The translations under genes were made by a program, and so were the position numbers. This document shows, one piece after another, positions 16,185-25,537 of a DNA stretch of 33,998 bases (position 1 is the stretch's first letter; each line of letters starts with the position of its first letter). The notes under the pieces are model-generated. The model saw nothing but the letters and a program-made list of their open reading frames with translations, searched no databases and was not told the origin of the DNA. This DNA is from Streptomyces nanshensis (GTDB taxonomy: Bacteria > Actinomycetota > Actinomycetes > Streptomycetales > Streptomycetaceae), in the NCBI RefSeq assembly GCF_001751255.1, contig NZ_LJGW01000252.1, positions 1 through 33,998 of the forward strand. The letters are read 5' to 3'.

Positions 16185-19175
16185 TCACTCCTCCTCTGAG
16201 ACTCCGAGGCTGCGCTCCAGCTCGTCCAGGTCGACGGCGCCACCGTCGTCGACGCCGATCGCGGGACCGCGCGGCACACCGTCGGGATGGAACTCGACCC
16301 AGATCCATTTGCCGTCGTGGGTCTGGTGCGTGCCCCAGGCCGCCGCGGTCTTTCCGATCATCAGCAGCCCCCGGCCGTTCTCGTCCATCAACTGGAGCGG
16401 CTGCATGTGTGGGGATGAGCGGCTGCCGTCATGGACCTGGATGACCACGACGGGGTTCAGGTAGAGCATCCGCACCCAGAGGGGTCCCGCGTGCGCGTGC
16501 CGTACGACGTTGCCGAGCAGCTCACTCACTGCCAACTGGACGCTCCACTCCATCTCCTCGGCTGCGTGCCACCTGCGCATCTGCTCCACTGCGAGATCGC
16601 GTCCCCGGCTGGCCGATGCCGCGTCGAGGGGGAGATCCCAGCGCACAATGTGGTCGTCCGGCACCCGGTCGAGGCGTGCGAGGAGCAGCGCCGCGTCCCG
16701 TTGCCGGCCGTCGAGGTCTGCCGCGACCTCGTCGGCGAGAGTCTCCAAGCCCGAACCCGGGTCGGGCCTGCTCTCCGCGGCGGCGCGCTCCAGCCTCCGG
16801 GCCATCGCCTCGTCCAGGTGCCGGGCGTTGCTGCCGTCCGCGGCCAGGCCCGCCGTGCTCACGGTCATCAGCGTGCCCGCCGGGACCTGCTGTTCGGACA
16901 CCTCGTACGGCAGGGTCCGTCCGCCCAGCGGCGGGCCGATCGGCAGATCGCAGACCCGGCTTCCGCCGCCGGGAGCGGTGAGCGCGGGCGGCGGGTGGCC
17001 GGCGCTCGCCATCTCGAGGTGGCCGGTGGTGGCGTCGTACGCCGCGACCAGCAGCATCACCCCGGCGTCGTCGGCCTGGCGCGCCACGGACTCGTTGACC
17101 AGCACCATCAACTCGCGCAGCGGATGGTCCTCCCTGGCCAGGGTGGCCACGGCGGTGCGTACCCTGCTCATCGTCACGGCCGTACGCAGCCCGCCGGGAC
17201 CGGTGATCGCGCCGCTGATCAACGCGACACGGCCCCCGGGCAGCGGGATCGCGTCGTACCAGGCACTGGGCTCATCCGCCTGACCGGGCCGGTGGCGGGC
17301 CGCCGTCGCCACGGCGGGCACGTCCGGCAGGATCGTGGGCTGGAGACTGCGCCGCAGTTCCTGTGCCCGTGCGTGTTCGCGGTCGTACGCCCAGGCGCGG
17401 GCCAGAGCCTGCGCCAGCAGGCCGGAGACCGTCACCAGCAGGGTCCGCTCCTCCGGGCCCGGGTCTCGCTCGCGGCTCCAACTGACCGCCAGGTGACCGA
17501 CCCGCTCCCGCCCCGCAGAACCGCCCCCCACATCCAGGGGCAGCAACGCCCAGGCCTGATGGCCGCTCTGTTGTACGAGGCGGGCCAGATGCGGCCACAG
17601 GTCACCGATCTCGGCGCTGGTCACGAACCGCGGCGTCTCGTCGTCCAGCAGCGTCCGCGGCTGCAGCGCGGGGTCGTCCCGGTCCAGCAGCGCGCGGCCC
17701 CAGCCGGCCGGGTAGCCGACTTCGCCGAGCAGGGTTCGCTCGTCGCGCTCGCGGCCGGAGACCCGGCAGATGAGGAGGCCGTCCGCGTCCACGAGCGGCA
17801 GGGCATGCCGGGTGACCACGTCCAGCACGTCGGCCGCGTGGAGGGCCGCCGCCATCTCGCTCCGCAGCCGCTCCACCTGCCGCGCCCGCCCGACTGCCGT
17901 ACGCTCCGCCCGCCGGTGCGCGGTCACATCGACCATCTGCATCACCACGTGCTCCCCGGCGCTGAAAGCCCGGACGGTGTAGGCCGCGGCCATCTGCCCC
18001 TGCGGGTCCTCCACCTCCACCTCGTGCTGAACGGCTGCACCGCCGGCGGTCCGCGCGAACCGCAGCATGTTCGGCAGTCCCTGCTCCTCCAGCCGCGGGT
18101 CGGCCAGCCAGGGGATCTCGCCCACCACCCCGAATCCTCGTACGGCCGTCAGATGCCGCGCAGCGCGGTTATTCCACACGACCCTGTCGTCCGGACCCAG
18201 TGCGCACATGGGGTCCGGGTGCCGCTCCTGCTGAAGCGCCAAGAACTGGAGCCGGTTCTGCTGCCCCGTGACGTCCGCCGCGGTACCGAAGGCTCGTACG
18301 ACCTCGCCGTGCTCGTCACGCCAGATCCAGGCCAGCGTCTGCACCCAGCCGATCCGCTCCTGTGCGTCCCGGACGCGGTAGACGATCGCGGACACGTGCC
18401 CCGCGGCCGCGTCATCCTCGGCCAGGGCCCGCCGCATCTCGCGGTCGACCTCTGAGCGATCATCCTCGTGGATGTGGGACAGCCAGGTCTCCAGCCGCTG
18501 ATCCCATACCGGGGGTGCCACGCCGGTGTGGCCCAGCGCGCGCGCACTCGCCGCGTCCATCTGCACCTTGCCGGTGCGCAGGTCCCAGTCCCACGTGCCC
18601 ATCGGCGTCTCGATGCGGGTGTTGTCGGTCAGCGGCCGTTGCGTTCCGCTGCCCTCCTGCCACCACGGAGGACCGCTCAGACGAGGCATCTCAGTGCCCG
18701 GCAGCCCCCACGCCGCCGCTTCCGCCAGACGCTCCACGCCGGCACGCTCCTCGCCGGAGGTCTCGGCCGCGGTGAGGACCGAGAGGGTGCCGACGAGCAC
18801 ACCGTCGACGCGCAGCGGCGCCGACAGCACCCCCAGCTCCTCCCAGTCCGCGGTGCCGGTGCTGTCGATATCCTCGACGTCCGCCGGTGTGGGCCACGTC
18901 GGCGCCCACACCGCATAGCCCTCCCGTGCGGCCTGGACGGGAGCCGTCTCCTCCCGGTCGGTCAGCCGCTCCCACCTCCGGCATACCGCCGCCGGCAGAC
19001 CACTGGCCGCTTCCAGCCGCAGCGCCTGCTCCTCCGGCTCACGCAGGTGCGCGAATCCGCCCAGGCCGGCGACGGAGGCCATCGCCTGCTGGACCGCCAG
19101 TCGGAGATACTCGGCTTCGCCGAGCCCTTCTACTCCGGAGAGCACCCGCAGGCGCAAGTCATCCGCCCCGCCCAT
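16185..19175 (-). CDS. GAF/PAS/GAF/SpoIIE-like/HATPase multidomain regulator
   Basis: A 996-residue soluble signalling protein. In order: GAF-like domain (about 20-160), PAS (190-305, IETPMGTWDWDLRTG), a second PAS (315-425), GAF (430-600), a SpoIIE/PP2C-like domain (605-838) and an anti-sigma-type ATPase (845-960; SELLGNVVRHAH, VHDGS, NGRGLLMIGK). Streptomyces has many such proteins, which control sigma factors through anti-sigma-antagonist switches. In this copy the phosphatase acidic residues are replaced: SAWYD where GDWYD is usual, GAITGPG for GDVxGHG, and STAGL for YTDGL. It is therefore probably phosphatase-inactive while the ATPase part looks intact. GGAGGTGA precedes ATG 19175. No partner gene is adjacent. 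Confidence 0.9.
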   Translation of the reverse strand: MGGADDLRLRVLSGVEGLGEAEYLRLAVQQAMASVAGLGGFAHLREPEEQALRLEAASGLPAAVCRRWERLTDREETAPVQAAREGYAVWAPTWPTPADVEDIDSTGTADWEELGVLSAPLRVDGVLVGTLSVLTAAETSGEERAGVERLAEAAAWGLPGTEMPRLSGPPWWQEGSGTQRPLTDNTRIETPMGTWDWDLRTGKVQMDAASARALGHTGVAPPVWDQRLETWLSHIHEDDRSEVDREMRRALAEDDAAAGHVSAIVYRVRDAQERIGWVQTLAWIWRDEHGEVVRAFGTAADVTGQQNRLQFLALQQERHPDPMCALGPDDRVVWNNRAARHLTAVRGFGVVGEIPWLADPRLEEQGLPNMLRFARTAGGAAVQHEVEVEDPQGQMAAAYTVRAFSAGEHVVMQMVDVTAHRRAERTAVGRARQVERLRSEMAAALHAADVLDVVTRHALPLVDADGLLICRVSGRERDERTLLGEVGYPAGWGRALLDRDDPALQPRTLLDDETPRFVTSAEIGDLWPHLARLVQQSGHQAWALLPLDVGGGSAGRERVGHLAVSWSRERDPGPEERTLLVTVSGLLAQALARAWAYDREHARAQELRRSLQPTILPDVPAVATAARHRPGQADEPSAWYDAIPLPGGRVALISGAITGPGGLRTAVTMSRVRTAVATLAREDHPLRELMVLVNESVARQADDAGVMLLVAAYDATTGHLEMASAGHPPPALTAPGGGSRVCDLPIGPPLGGRTLPYEVSEQQVPAGTLMTVSTAGLAADGSNARHLDEAMARRLERAAAESRPDPGSGLETLADEVAADLDGRQRDAALLLARLDRVPDDHIVRWDLPLDAASASRGRDLAVEQMRRWHAAEEMEWSVQLAVSELLGNVVRHAHAGPLWVRMLYLNPVVVIQVHDGSRSSPHMQPLQLMDENGRGLLMIGKTAAAWGTHQTHDGKWIWVEFHPDGVPRGPAIGVDDGGAVDLDELERSLGVSEEE

Positions 19176-19362
19176 GTGTCACCTCCGACCCAGCACACGA
19201 ACCTCACCTCCTCATATCACCACGTACAGCATCTATCGGGCTTCCCGTGCCGCGTGCGGCCCCGGCGATACGGCGCCTCGTGGGCGGGGTGTGAGGGTTC
19301 AGCGCGGCGGTGTCCTTCGTCGCGTCCGTCCCACGGCATGTGTACCGGCGCACGAACACTCG

Positions 19363-19376
19363 TAGACTCGCACACA
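19363..19376 (+). promoter_or_regulatory. Possible -10 box of a leaderless mRNA
   Basis: TAGACT (19363-19368) ends 7 bases before the ATG at 19376, and no ribosome-binding site is visible. This spacing is the usual sign of leaderless transcription in actinobacteria. A convincing -35 box is not seen. Confidence 0.35.
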
Positions 19377-19732
19377 TGTCCGAATTTCCGTTGCCGCTGC
19401 CTCCTGACCTGGAGCGCCTCCAGGTGATCCGGGCCTACCTCGGCGATCTGCAAGCACAGCAGGGCACGATCATGCTGTTCCTCGATCTCCTCGCGGCCAC
19501 CGTCGACGGCGCCATCGCCGCGGCGACGCCGTCCGGACCTCCGGAGGGGTATCGCATCCAGAAAATGCGGCTCCCGGAAGGGCGCGCAACGCTGCACAGA
19601 AGCGATTGCTGGATCAACGGCGGTGTGACGATCTCCCGTGCCGACGCGTTGCTGGCGCTGAGCGATGACGTTACGCGGGGTGAGCTGACGATGTGCCAAG
19701 CGTGCCGGCCGGAAGAGATGCTGGAGCCCTAG
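19376..19732 (+). CDS. DUF6233-like small protein
   Basis: A 118-residue protein that resembles a small Streptomyces family of unknown function (DUF6233-like): an N-terminal helix with DLERLQVIRAYLGDLQAQQ, then a Pro/Gly linker, a GYRIQKMRLPEGRATLHRSDC segment and a C-terminal MCQACRPEEML. Cysteines (SDC, CQAC) and histidine in the second half could bind a metal; this is inference. ATG 19376 gives the conserved N-terminus and appears to be leaderless, with TAGACT 7 bases upstream. Members of this family are often found scattered singly in accessory regions, which fits here. Confidence 0.7.
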   Translation: MSEFPLPLPPDLERLQVIRAYLGDLQAQQGTIMLFLDLLAATVDGAIAAATPSGPPEGYRIQKMRLPEGRATLHRSDCWINGGVTISRADALLALSDDVTRGELTMCQACRPEEMLEP

Positions 19733-19829
19733 TCGCGGTGTCGCTTCTCAGTGAGAGCAAGGTGCGGGGTGCCGCCGACGAGGGTCGGCGGCACCCATCG
19801 GTCGGGTGGGCGGTTCGGGTACGTCCCGG

Positions 19830-20357
19830 TTACGTCTTGGCGACGACGAGGGTGTTGCACACCTTGTCGTGCAGGCACTGCCGGCGCTCGTCCCAGCAGC
19901 ACCAGCAGATGTTGAGGATCCCGGCGAAAGGAATCAGGCCGATGAGGACCGGGGCGAACGCGCGGCCGATCGCGCGGCCGACGGAGAGCGGGGAGCCGTC
20001 CTCCAGGCGGACGACGCGCAGACCGCAGGTCAACTTGCCGACGGTGCCTCCGTATCGCCACATCGTATACGGCTCGTAGCCGAGGAGAGCGACGGCGAGG
20101 ATTGTGTAGCCGAGCACCGAGATGACGGTGCCGACGGTGCTGCCCGGTCCGCAGGCGGCGGCCAGGAACGCAGTGATCAAGGCGATCACGACGGCGCCGG
20201 CGATGACGATGACGCCGTCGATCAGGCGTGCTCCCAGGCGTGCCCCCTGGGAGGCGAGCGGCCCGGTGGCCCCCAGTTGGGGAGGGGCGGTGTACGCGGC
20301 GGGCGTGTGCGGGATTCCGGCTGCAGCCGGGCCGTGGGGCATGGGTGGTTGCGTCAT
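19830..20357 (-). CDS. RDD-family membrane protein
   Basis: A 175-residue inner-membrane protein of the RDD family. A Pro/His/Ala-rich cytoplasmic N-terminus (about 40 residues) leads into ARLGARLIDGVIVIAGAVVIAL, the RDD signature region and first membrane span. A second span (VISVLGYTILAVALLGYE) and a third (RAFAPVLIGLIPFAGILNICWC) follow, with GGTVGKLTCGLRVVRLEDG between them as in the family. It ends with the usual LHDKVCNTLVV. The family's role is unclear; transport has been suggested for some members. The start is uncertain: I favour ATG 20357, but an in-frame GTG at 20459 would add 34 residues that look less protein-like. Confidence 0.8.
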   Translation of the reverse strand: MTQPPMPHGPAAAGIPHTPAAYTAPPQLGATGPLASQGARLGARLIDGVIVIAGAVVIALITAFLAAACGPGSTVGTVISVLGYTILAVALLGYEPYTMWRYGGTVGKLTCGLRVVRLEDGSPLSVGRAIGRAFAPVLIGLIPFAGILNICWCCWDERRQCLHDKVCNTLVVAKT

Positions 20358-20568
20358 GCCCGGCAGCATGGAGAGCGCGGGGCTCGGCGTGGCGGCGAGC
20401 GGACCGCGGGAGCGGTACTTCCGTTCACCCGGTGACCACTTCGTGCTCGCGGCCGTCACCCCGTGACGCCCTTCCCGGGTGTACGGCCGTAGTCGAGGCC
20501 CCTCACGCCCACCGAACTGCCGTCTCGGGCGACTTGAGACCCTCGGCCGGGGCCACGGGGCTCTCGGT

Positions 20569-21219
20569 TCAGCAGTTGCGGGCGATCTTCAGCAGCGCGG
20601 CGCGCTCGGCGCGGTCGACGGCGAGGCGGTAGATCTTCTTCGTCTCCGCCCACTCCCTCGCATACCGGCAGTGCTCTGCCCGTACGGGAGGGAGCCACTG
20701 AGCAGGGTCCTTGTCTTGCTTGGACCGGTTGCTGTGCAAGGTGACAGCGACGAGCGAGTGCGGGTGGTCGAGGTCGTTGGCGTACGCCTCTCGCTGGTCC
20801 TGCGTCCAGTCACTCGCTCCGGACTTCGCCGCTTCGGCGATCGGCACCATGTGGTCGATGTCCAGGTCACCGGCATCCGTAATGCGTCGGTGATCGTAAT
20901 ACGACCACCAGGAGCCCCCGGTCAGGCGGCAGTCGGCGCCGCGCCCGGGCCGCAGCTTCGCTTCCTCCAAGAGGACCTCAGCCCGGGTGTCACAGCCGTC
21001 GTGATCAGCGTCGGTCCAGTGCCGGAACGCTTTCCGGTCGTACGTATCCGTGTCGGTCTCCGGGCGCACGGGCAGTTTCTTCACCGTCGCCACCAGGTCG
21101 CCGGCTCCGCCAGTGGGCTTGTGCTCGTCGAGGGGTTCGGCACCGCGGAGGGCCGGGGTGCAGGCGGCAAGAAGTACGCCGGTGACGGCGAGCAGCACTC
21201 CGCAGCGGTGACGGTTCAT
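20569..21219 (-). CDS. Secreted lipoprotein HNH nuclease (GmrSD C-domain-like)
   Basis: A 216-residue exported nuclease. The signal peptide ends in a lipobox, GVLLAAC, so Cys20 is probably lipidated. The catalytic segment is DIDHMVPIAEA (D122/H123), followed by YANDLDHPHSLVAVTLHSNRS with N164 and K167, and DPAQWLPP. This arrangement is that of the DUF1524/HNH family shared with the GmrSD C-domain and common as extracellular nucleases in Streptomyces. It would degrade DNA at the cell surface, for nutrition or competition. ATG 21219 has GGGGAG upstream. The gene is 200 bases from the RDD gene, in the same direction. Confidence 0.85.
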   Translation of the reverse strand: MNRHRCGVLLAVTGVLLAACTPALRGAEPLDEHKPTGGAGDLVATVKKLPVRPETDTDTYDRKAFRHWTDADHDGCDTRAEVLLEEAKLRPGRGADCRLTGGSWWSYYDHRRITDAGDLDIDHMVPIAEAAKSGASDWTQDQREAYANDLDHPHSLVAVTLHSNRSKQDKDPAQWLPPVRAEHCRYAREWAETKKIYRLAVDRAERAALLKIARNC

Positions 21220-21481
21220 TCCATGACTCCCCTGCTGGATGTGGCGGTGGCAGGTTCGAGACTGCCAGGACCCACTGACATCGGCTCAGCACAGCACACG
21301 AGCCCGGCGTCGCGCTCATCCACGGCCTCGTCACCGGCAACGGGACTCTGCTCTGCCGGTCCGCTCTCCTGAACTCGCCTGTGGGCTGCGGGTGTTGGGC
21401 ATCTCGCTGAGGGGCAGTGATGAAACGATCATCTTCTGCTGATGCCGCCGCCGCGGCGCCCGACGTGGAGGAGGAGCCGCC

Positions 21482-22549
21482 GTGCCGTCAGCCCCGCGGG
21501 CACGACAGCAGTTGTCCAGGCCGACGTTCTACTGCCCCATCCCCTCCCGTACGCACCCGCAGTGCGCGGCCTTCGACGCTTCCGCCATGGAGTGGCTACA
21601 GCAACAACAGCTCGCCGACCCGGAGCTGCTGCGGTGGCTGACGCAGGCCGACCTCGGCGAACTGACCGGCCGCACCATGCCGTACGGCGACACAGAGGCC
21701 CTGCACGTCGTCGCGCGTCTCCATGCCGTGCTCTTCGCGCTCGATGACGGCCTGTGCGACGAGGACGAAGAGGCCGCGGACCCCGCTCGGTTGACGCGCG
21801 AGACCGGCCGCATCCTGGCCGCGCTCGACGCCCCGCACGCCGCGTGGAGGGAAGACGCGTCGGCGTACGCGCGCGCCCTGCGGGAGATACGCGAGCAGTT
21901 GGCGACGCGGATGACCGGCAGCCAGATGCGGCGGTGGATCGAGGGGATGCGGACGTACCTGACGTCACTGCCGTGGGAGGCGGAGTGCCGCCGCGGCGCG
22001 ACGCTGCCGTGCCTTGCCGACTACCTGGCGATGTGGATGCGGGCGATCGGCATGGCCCCCTCCACTGCCCTGCTGCCGGCCGTCGGCGGCTACGTGGTGC
22101 CTGACGACGACTTGGACCGGTCGGGGGTGCAGGCCCTGACGGAGATGACGCACGTGCTCGTCGCCCTCGACAACGATCTCTACTCCCGGCACAAAGAGGT
22201 CTCCAGAGTGGGCGACACCTTGAACATTGTGGACGTCCTCGCCCGCGAGTACGGCCTCGGCCTGGCCGAGGCGCAGCACGAGGCCGTACGGCAACGGGAC
22301 GCGGTCATGGTCCAGTTCCTGCGGCTCCAAGAGACGGTGGAGCCGCAGGCCGGGCCGGAACTTCGCTGCTACGTTCGCGACTTGGGGGCGTTCGTCTCCG
22401 GGCACCTGGAGTGGGCGCGCAACTCTCCTCGGTACGACCGCGACGGGCACCACCGCGGGGACTGGTGGCGGCCGCACCCGGCCGTGGGGAGCCGGGCGGC
22501 GCCGGAGGTGTCCATCGCGGGGTGGTGGCAGGGCCTCGCCGCGGCGTGA
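21482..22549 (+). CDS. Class I terpene synthase
   Basis: A 355-residue bacterial class I terpene cyclase, of normal length for the family. The aspartate-rich motif DDGLCDE (D88, D89, D93) binds the Mg-diphosphate. The NSE triad NDLYSRHKE (N231, S235, E239) is intact, the diphosphate-sensor Arg fits R187, and the C-terminal RY pair is R317-Y318. The D-rich motif resembles the DDxxCxD type of 2-methylisoborneol synthase more than the DDHFLE of geosmin synthase, but the product cannot be read from sequence. GTG 21482 follows GGAGGAG by 5 bases. It converges on a P450 only 29 bases away and, with the FAD enzyme, suggests a terpene cluster. Confidence 0.9.
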   Translation: MPSAPRARQQLSRPTFYCPIPSRTHPQCAAFDASAMEWLQQQQLADPELLRWLTQADLGELTGRTMPYGDTEALHVVARLHAVLFALDDGLCDEDEEAADPARLTRETGRILAALDAPHAAWREDASAYARALREIREQLATRMTGSQMRRWIEGMRTYLTSLPWEAECRRGATLPCLADYLAMWMRAIGMAPSTALLPAVGGYVVPDDDLDRSGVQALTEMTHVLVALDNDLYSRHKEVSRVGDTLNIVDVLAREYGLGLAEAQHEAVRQRDAVMVQFLRLQETVEPQAGPELRCYVRDLGAFVSGHLEWARNSPRYDRDGHHRGDWWRPHPAVGSRAAPEVSIAGWWQGLAAA

Positions 22550-22578
22550 CGCGCGGACAGAGGCGGGCTGACGAGTTG

Positions 22579-23886
22579 TCACGCTGCCGGCTGGACACTC
22601 CGCAGGTCCTTGGCCGGCACCGGGGTGAACTGCGCCGGCAGCTCCACCAGCGGGCACGACATCGCCTTGAACTCCCTCCGCAGCTCGTTCTGCCCGATCG
22701 CCGGTGTGATGTCCTTCAGCCGGTCCAGCACAGCGTTCGCCGCCTCGAGGGCGATGGCGCGGCCGATGGGCTCACCGGGGCATTCGTGCGGGCCCTCGCT
22801 GAAGGTGAGGTCCGACTGGTTTCCGTGGCTGAGCCCCATCAGGTCGTCGTCTGCATCCGGCATGATCGTCGGATCGACGTTGGCGGCTCCCAGCCCGACG
22901 ACGACCATGTCGCCCTCACGGATGTAGTACCCACCGAGCTCCGTGTCGCGGGTGGCGAACCGTCCCACGACCTTCGTCAGCGGCGGGTCGACCCGCAGGG
23001 TGTGCTCCATCATCTGGTGGATACCGGTCGCGACGCACCCGAACTCGGCGATCTCCTGGAGCGCGGCGGCCAGGATGCTGGCGATCAGGCTGATCGAGGT
23101 CTCGTTACCGACGATCAGCAGGAGCCGGAGGTGCTCGCGTACCTCTAGATCTGTCAGACCGTCCCCGTCCGCGTCCCGGTGGTGCAGGAGGAGCGAGGTC
23201 AGATCGTCGCCCGGCTGCTGCTTCTTATGGTCGACGACTTCCTGGAGACGGTCGATGAGGAACTGGTTACTTTTTCCGGCAGTGCCGCTTCCGCTCATCA
23301 TGTCGTGTGCGGCCTCGGCGAGCTGCGGGCCGTACTCCGTTTTCATCCCCAGCATCCGGGCCATCACCCGCCCCGGTGCCTGCCGCGCGTACTGGCTCAC
23401 CAGCTCCACACAGCCGTCCTGGGAGAACCCGTTGATCAGCTCGTGGACAACCTTCGCCGTGAAGAAGCGCAGCGCCCGCGAGTTCCTGGCGACCCACTCC
23501 TTGATGGCACCGGTGACGGCCGCCCGAAGACGGCGTGCCTCCGGCCCGTCCATCAAATTGCACAACGGTGCTGGCGTGACGAACGGGGCCAGCGGGTGGT
23601 CCGGAGTGATCTCGCCGCGCTGCACCGGCGGCCACGCCCGCGGGTCGCGAGTGAACGTCTCCGACTGCCGCAGGGTTTCGAGCGTCGCCTGATATCCCAC
23701 GGTGAACCAGGCCGGGTAGCCGTAGTACGTGACGGGGACGACCTGCTCGAACCGCTTGCGCCACTCCTCGTACGCGCCGGGCCCGTCGGGAGCGCCGTCG
23801 AGTCGCGGCAGTTCGGCAGTGCCGCCGTGGTGGGCGGGGCATCCTGGCGGCGGCGCCACGAAGTCGGCGGGGTGCTGGGTGGTCAC
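22579..23886 (-). CDS. Cytochrome P450 with atypical ExxR (HxxR)
   Basis: A 435-residue bacterial P450. The heme loop FSEGPHECPGEPIGR has the ligand C369, and the I-helix reads LLLIVGNETSISL (T263) in place of the common AGxxT. In the K-helix, where EELLR is usual, it has MMEHTLR, so the ExxR glutamate is replaced by His295 while R298 remains. Otherwise the sequence is full length with no gaps, so it is likely a folded enzyme. It is 76 bases downstream of the FAD monooxygenase gene in the same direction, so they probably share one mRNA. The convergent terpene synthase suggests it oxidises the terpene product; this is inference. Confidence 0.9.
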   Translation of the reverse strand: MTTQHPADFVAPPPGCPAHHGGTAELPRLDGAPDGPGAYEEWRKRFEQVVPVTYYGYPAWFTVGYQATLETLRQSETFTRDPRAWPPVQRGEITPDHPLAPFVTPAPLCNLMDGPEARRLRAAVTGAIKEWVARNSRALRFFTAKVVHELINGFSQDGCVELVSQYARQAPGRVMARMLGMKTEYGPQLAEAAHDMMSGSGTAGKSNQFLIDRLQEVVDHKKQQPGDDLTSLLLHHRDADGDGLTDLEVREHLRLLLIVGNETSISLIASILAAALQEIAEFGCVATGIHQMMEHTLRVDPPLTKVVGRFATRDTELGGYYIREGDMVVVGLGAANVDPTIMPDADDDLMGLSHGNQSDLTFSEGPHECPGEPIGRAIALEAANAVLDRLKDITPAIGQNELRREFKAMSCPLVELPAQFTPVPAKDLRSVQPAA

Positions 23887-23962
23887 GGTGTCTCCGGGGG
23901 GTCACGGTGTACAGGTCGGGCAGAGGGGCCGTTCAACAGGAACGGTGGGCGGCGGCGGAAGC

Positions 23963-25378
23963 TTACCGTCCACTCTCGTCAACTGCCTCTGTGGCCTGGG
24001 GGGTTGATGCGGTGCGGCCCCGGACGAGGGCCTTGGTGAGGATGCGGGGAGACGCCATTGCCGCCGGGTGCTGGCGCATGTGGTAGACGTTCAGGAACGT
24101 CTCGAACACCTGGCGGTCGCCTTGGGCGGCCAAGTACAGCAGCCGCTGTTTGTACCCCGCGGCCGCGCGCACCGTCCACGGGATCCGCCGCCCCGTCACG
24201 TGGCGCTCCCAGAACAGGTCCTCACTGATGGACATCAGCCACGGGATCCGCGCGATCCCGGCGATCCGCCGCTGTGCCGTACGCGAGAAGCTCTGGTCGA
24301 CGCGGCTCCCGCGCGAGAGGGCCTGCTCCAGGGCGGCCGCCTGTTGAACGGCCACCGTCATGCCCTGCCCGTAGACGGGGTTGAAGGCGAACAGCGCGTC
24401 GCCCAGCACCAGAAGTCCGGTCGGCATCCGACGGTAGTGGCGGCGCCGGTTCTCCGTCCTGGTGAACCGTTTGACGCCGGAGACGGGCGTGGCCTGGTCG
24501 AGGAGCGCGGTGAGGTCCGTGTTGCCCAACTCGCGTGCGTACGCCTCCCATCCGGCGTCGTCCGTGGGCGGGTGGTCGCCGGCCGCGCCGAACAGGGTGA
24601 CGAGCCATAGCCCGCCTCCGATGTCCGCCGCGTAGGCGCCCCGCGGCCGGTCCGGGGCCTGGTTGATCTGCTGCAGCCCGTGCACTCCCGGCAGCGGCTC
24701 CTGCACGCGCAGGACGCGGCTGGCGTAGGCGAGTTTCGCGTCCACCGCCCTCTCGCGGGGGCGGGGATATCCGGCCTGCTCCAGCAAGTCCGGCAGCCGG
24801 CCGTAGCGTCCGGACGCGTCGACCACGACCTCCGCCGCGATCGTGCTCTGGCCGCCGTCGGCCCCCGTGACGTGCAGGCCCGTGATGCGTCCGGCCTCCA
24901 CCCGCAACCCCCTGGCCGTGGCGCCGTCCCGCACTGTGATCTTCTCCAGTCCGGTGACGCGGCGCCGTACGGCCGCCTCCAGCACATCCCGGTGCACCGT
25001 CTGGACCGCCACCCCGGCCTCAATCTGAGGGATCGTCCCCGCCCACACCCGCGTACAGGCCTGGGCGCCATGGTCGAAGACCGGGGCGCCGCCGGCTCTC
25101 AACTCCTCGCGCAGACCGGGGAACATCGCCTCCAGGCCCTGCGCGCCGAGGTCCAGCAGTCCGTGCACATGCGCGGCCTGCGGCGTACCGCGGCGAGGGG
25201 AGTTGTCGTCGGGGAGCGGATCGCGCTCCACCAGCGTCACCCGGTCCGCGTGGCGTGCGAGGACGCGGGCTGCCGCCAGGCCGGCGATCCCGCCTCCGAC
25301 GACCACAGCCGAATGCAGTTCAGGACCGTCTCCCGAGGTGGAAGCGGAGAGGTCGTCGTCGCCGGCGGGAGATGGCAC
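23963..25378 (-). CDS. FAD-dependent monooxygenase/oxidoreductase
   Basis: A 471-residue flavoprotein of the PHBH/UbiH-like group. The FAD dinucleotide fold is SAVVVGGGIAGLAAARVLA (about 23-41), with the ribose-binding Glu in TLVERD. A second FAD segment, LVLGDALFAFNPVYGQGM, lies near three quarters of the length. The central AEVVVDASGRYGRLPDLLEQ resembles bacterial epoxidase/hydroxylase-like enzymes that act on terpenoids and polyketides. The start is GTG 25378, because GGAGAG lies 5 bases upstream; an in-frame GTG at 25510 would add 44 non-conserved residues. It precedes the P450 gene by 76 bases and is probably its operon mate. The substrate is unknown. Confidence 0.87.
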   Translation of the reverse strand: MPSPAGDDDLSASTSGDGPELHSAVVVGGGIAGLAAARVLARHADRVTLVERDPLPDDNSPRRGTPQAAHVHGLLDLGAQGLEAMFPGLREELRAGGAPVFDHGAQACTRVWAGTIPQIEAGVAVQTVHRDVLEAAVRRRVTGLEKITVRDGATARGLRVEAGRITGLHVTGADGGQSTIAAEVVVDASGRYGRLPDLLEQAGYPRPRERAVDAKLAYASRVLRVQEPLPGVHGLQQINQAPDRPRGAYAADIGGGLWLVTLFGAAGDHPPTDDAGWEAYARELGNTDLTALLDQATPVSGVKRFTRTENRRRHYRRMPTGLLVLGDALFAFNPVYGQGMTVAVQQAAALEQALSRGSRVDQSFSRTAQRRIAGIARIPWLMSISEDLFWERHVTGRRIPWTVRAAAGYKQRLLYLAAQGDRQVFETFLNVYHMRQHPAAMASPRILTKALVRGRTASTPQATEAVDESGR

Positions 25379-25537
25379 CAGGGCTCTCCAGACGTATGCG
25401 GACAGCAGGAGCAGTGGCGGAACCTGGTCCACCACCGTGTGCCCGGAGCATAGCCAGCCCAGAGATCTCCAACACCTCTGCACCGGGGAGGAGTTGGGGA
25501 CGCGACCCACACCCGGGGAGCGCCGTACCCTGGGTTC

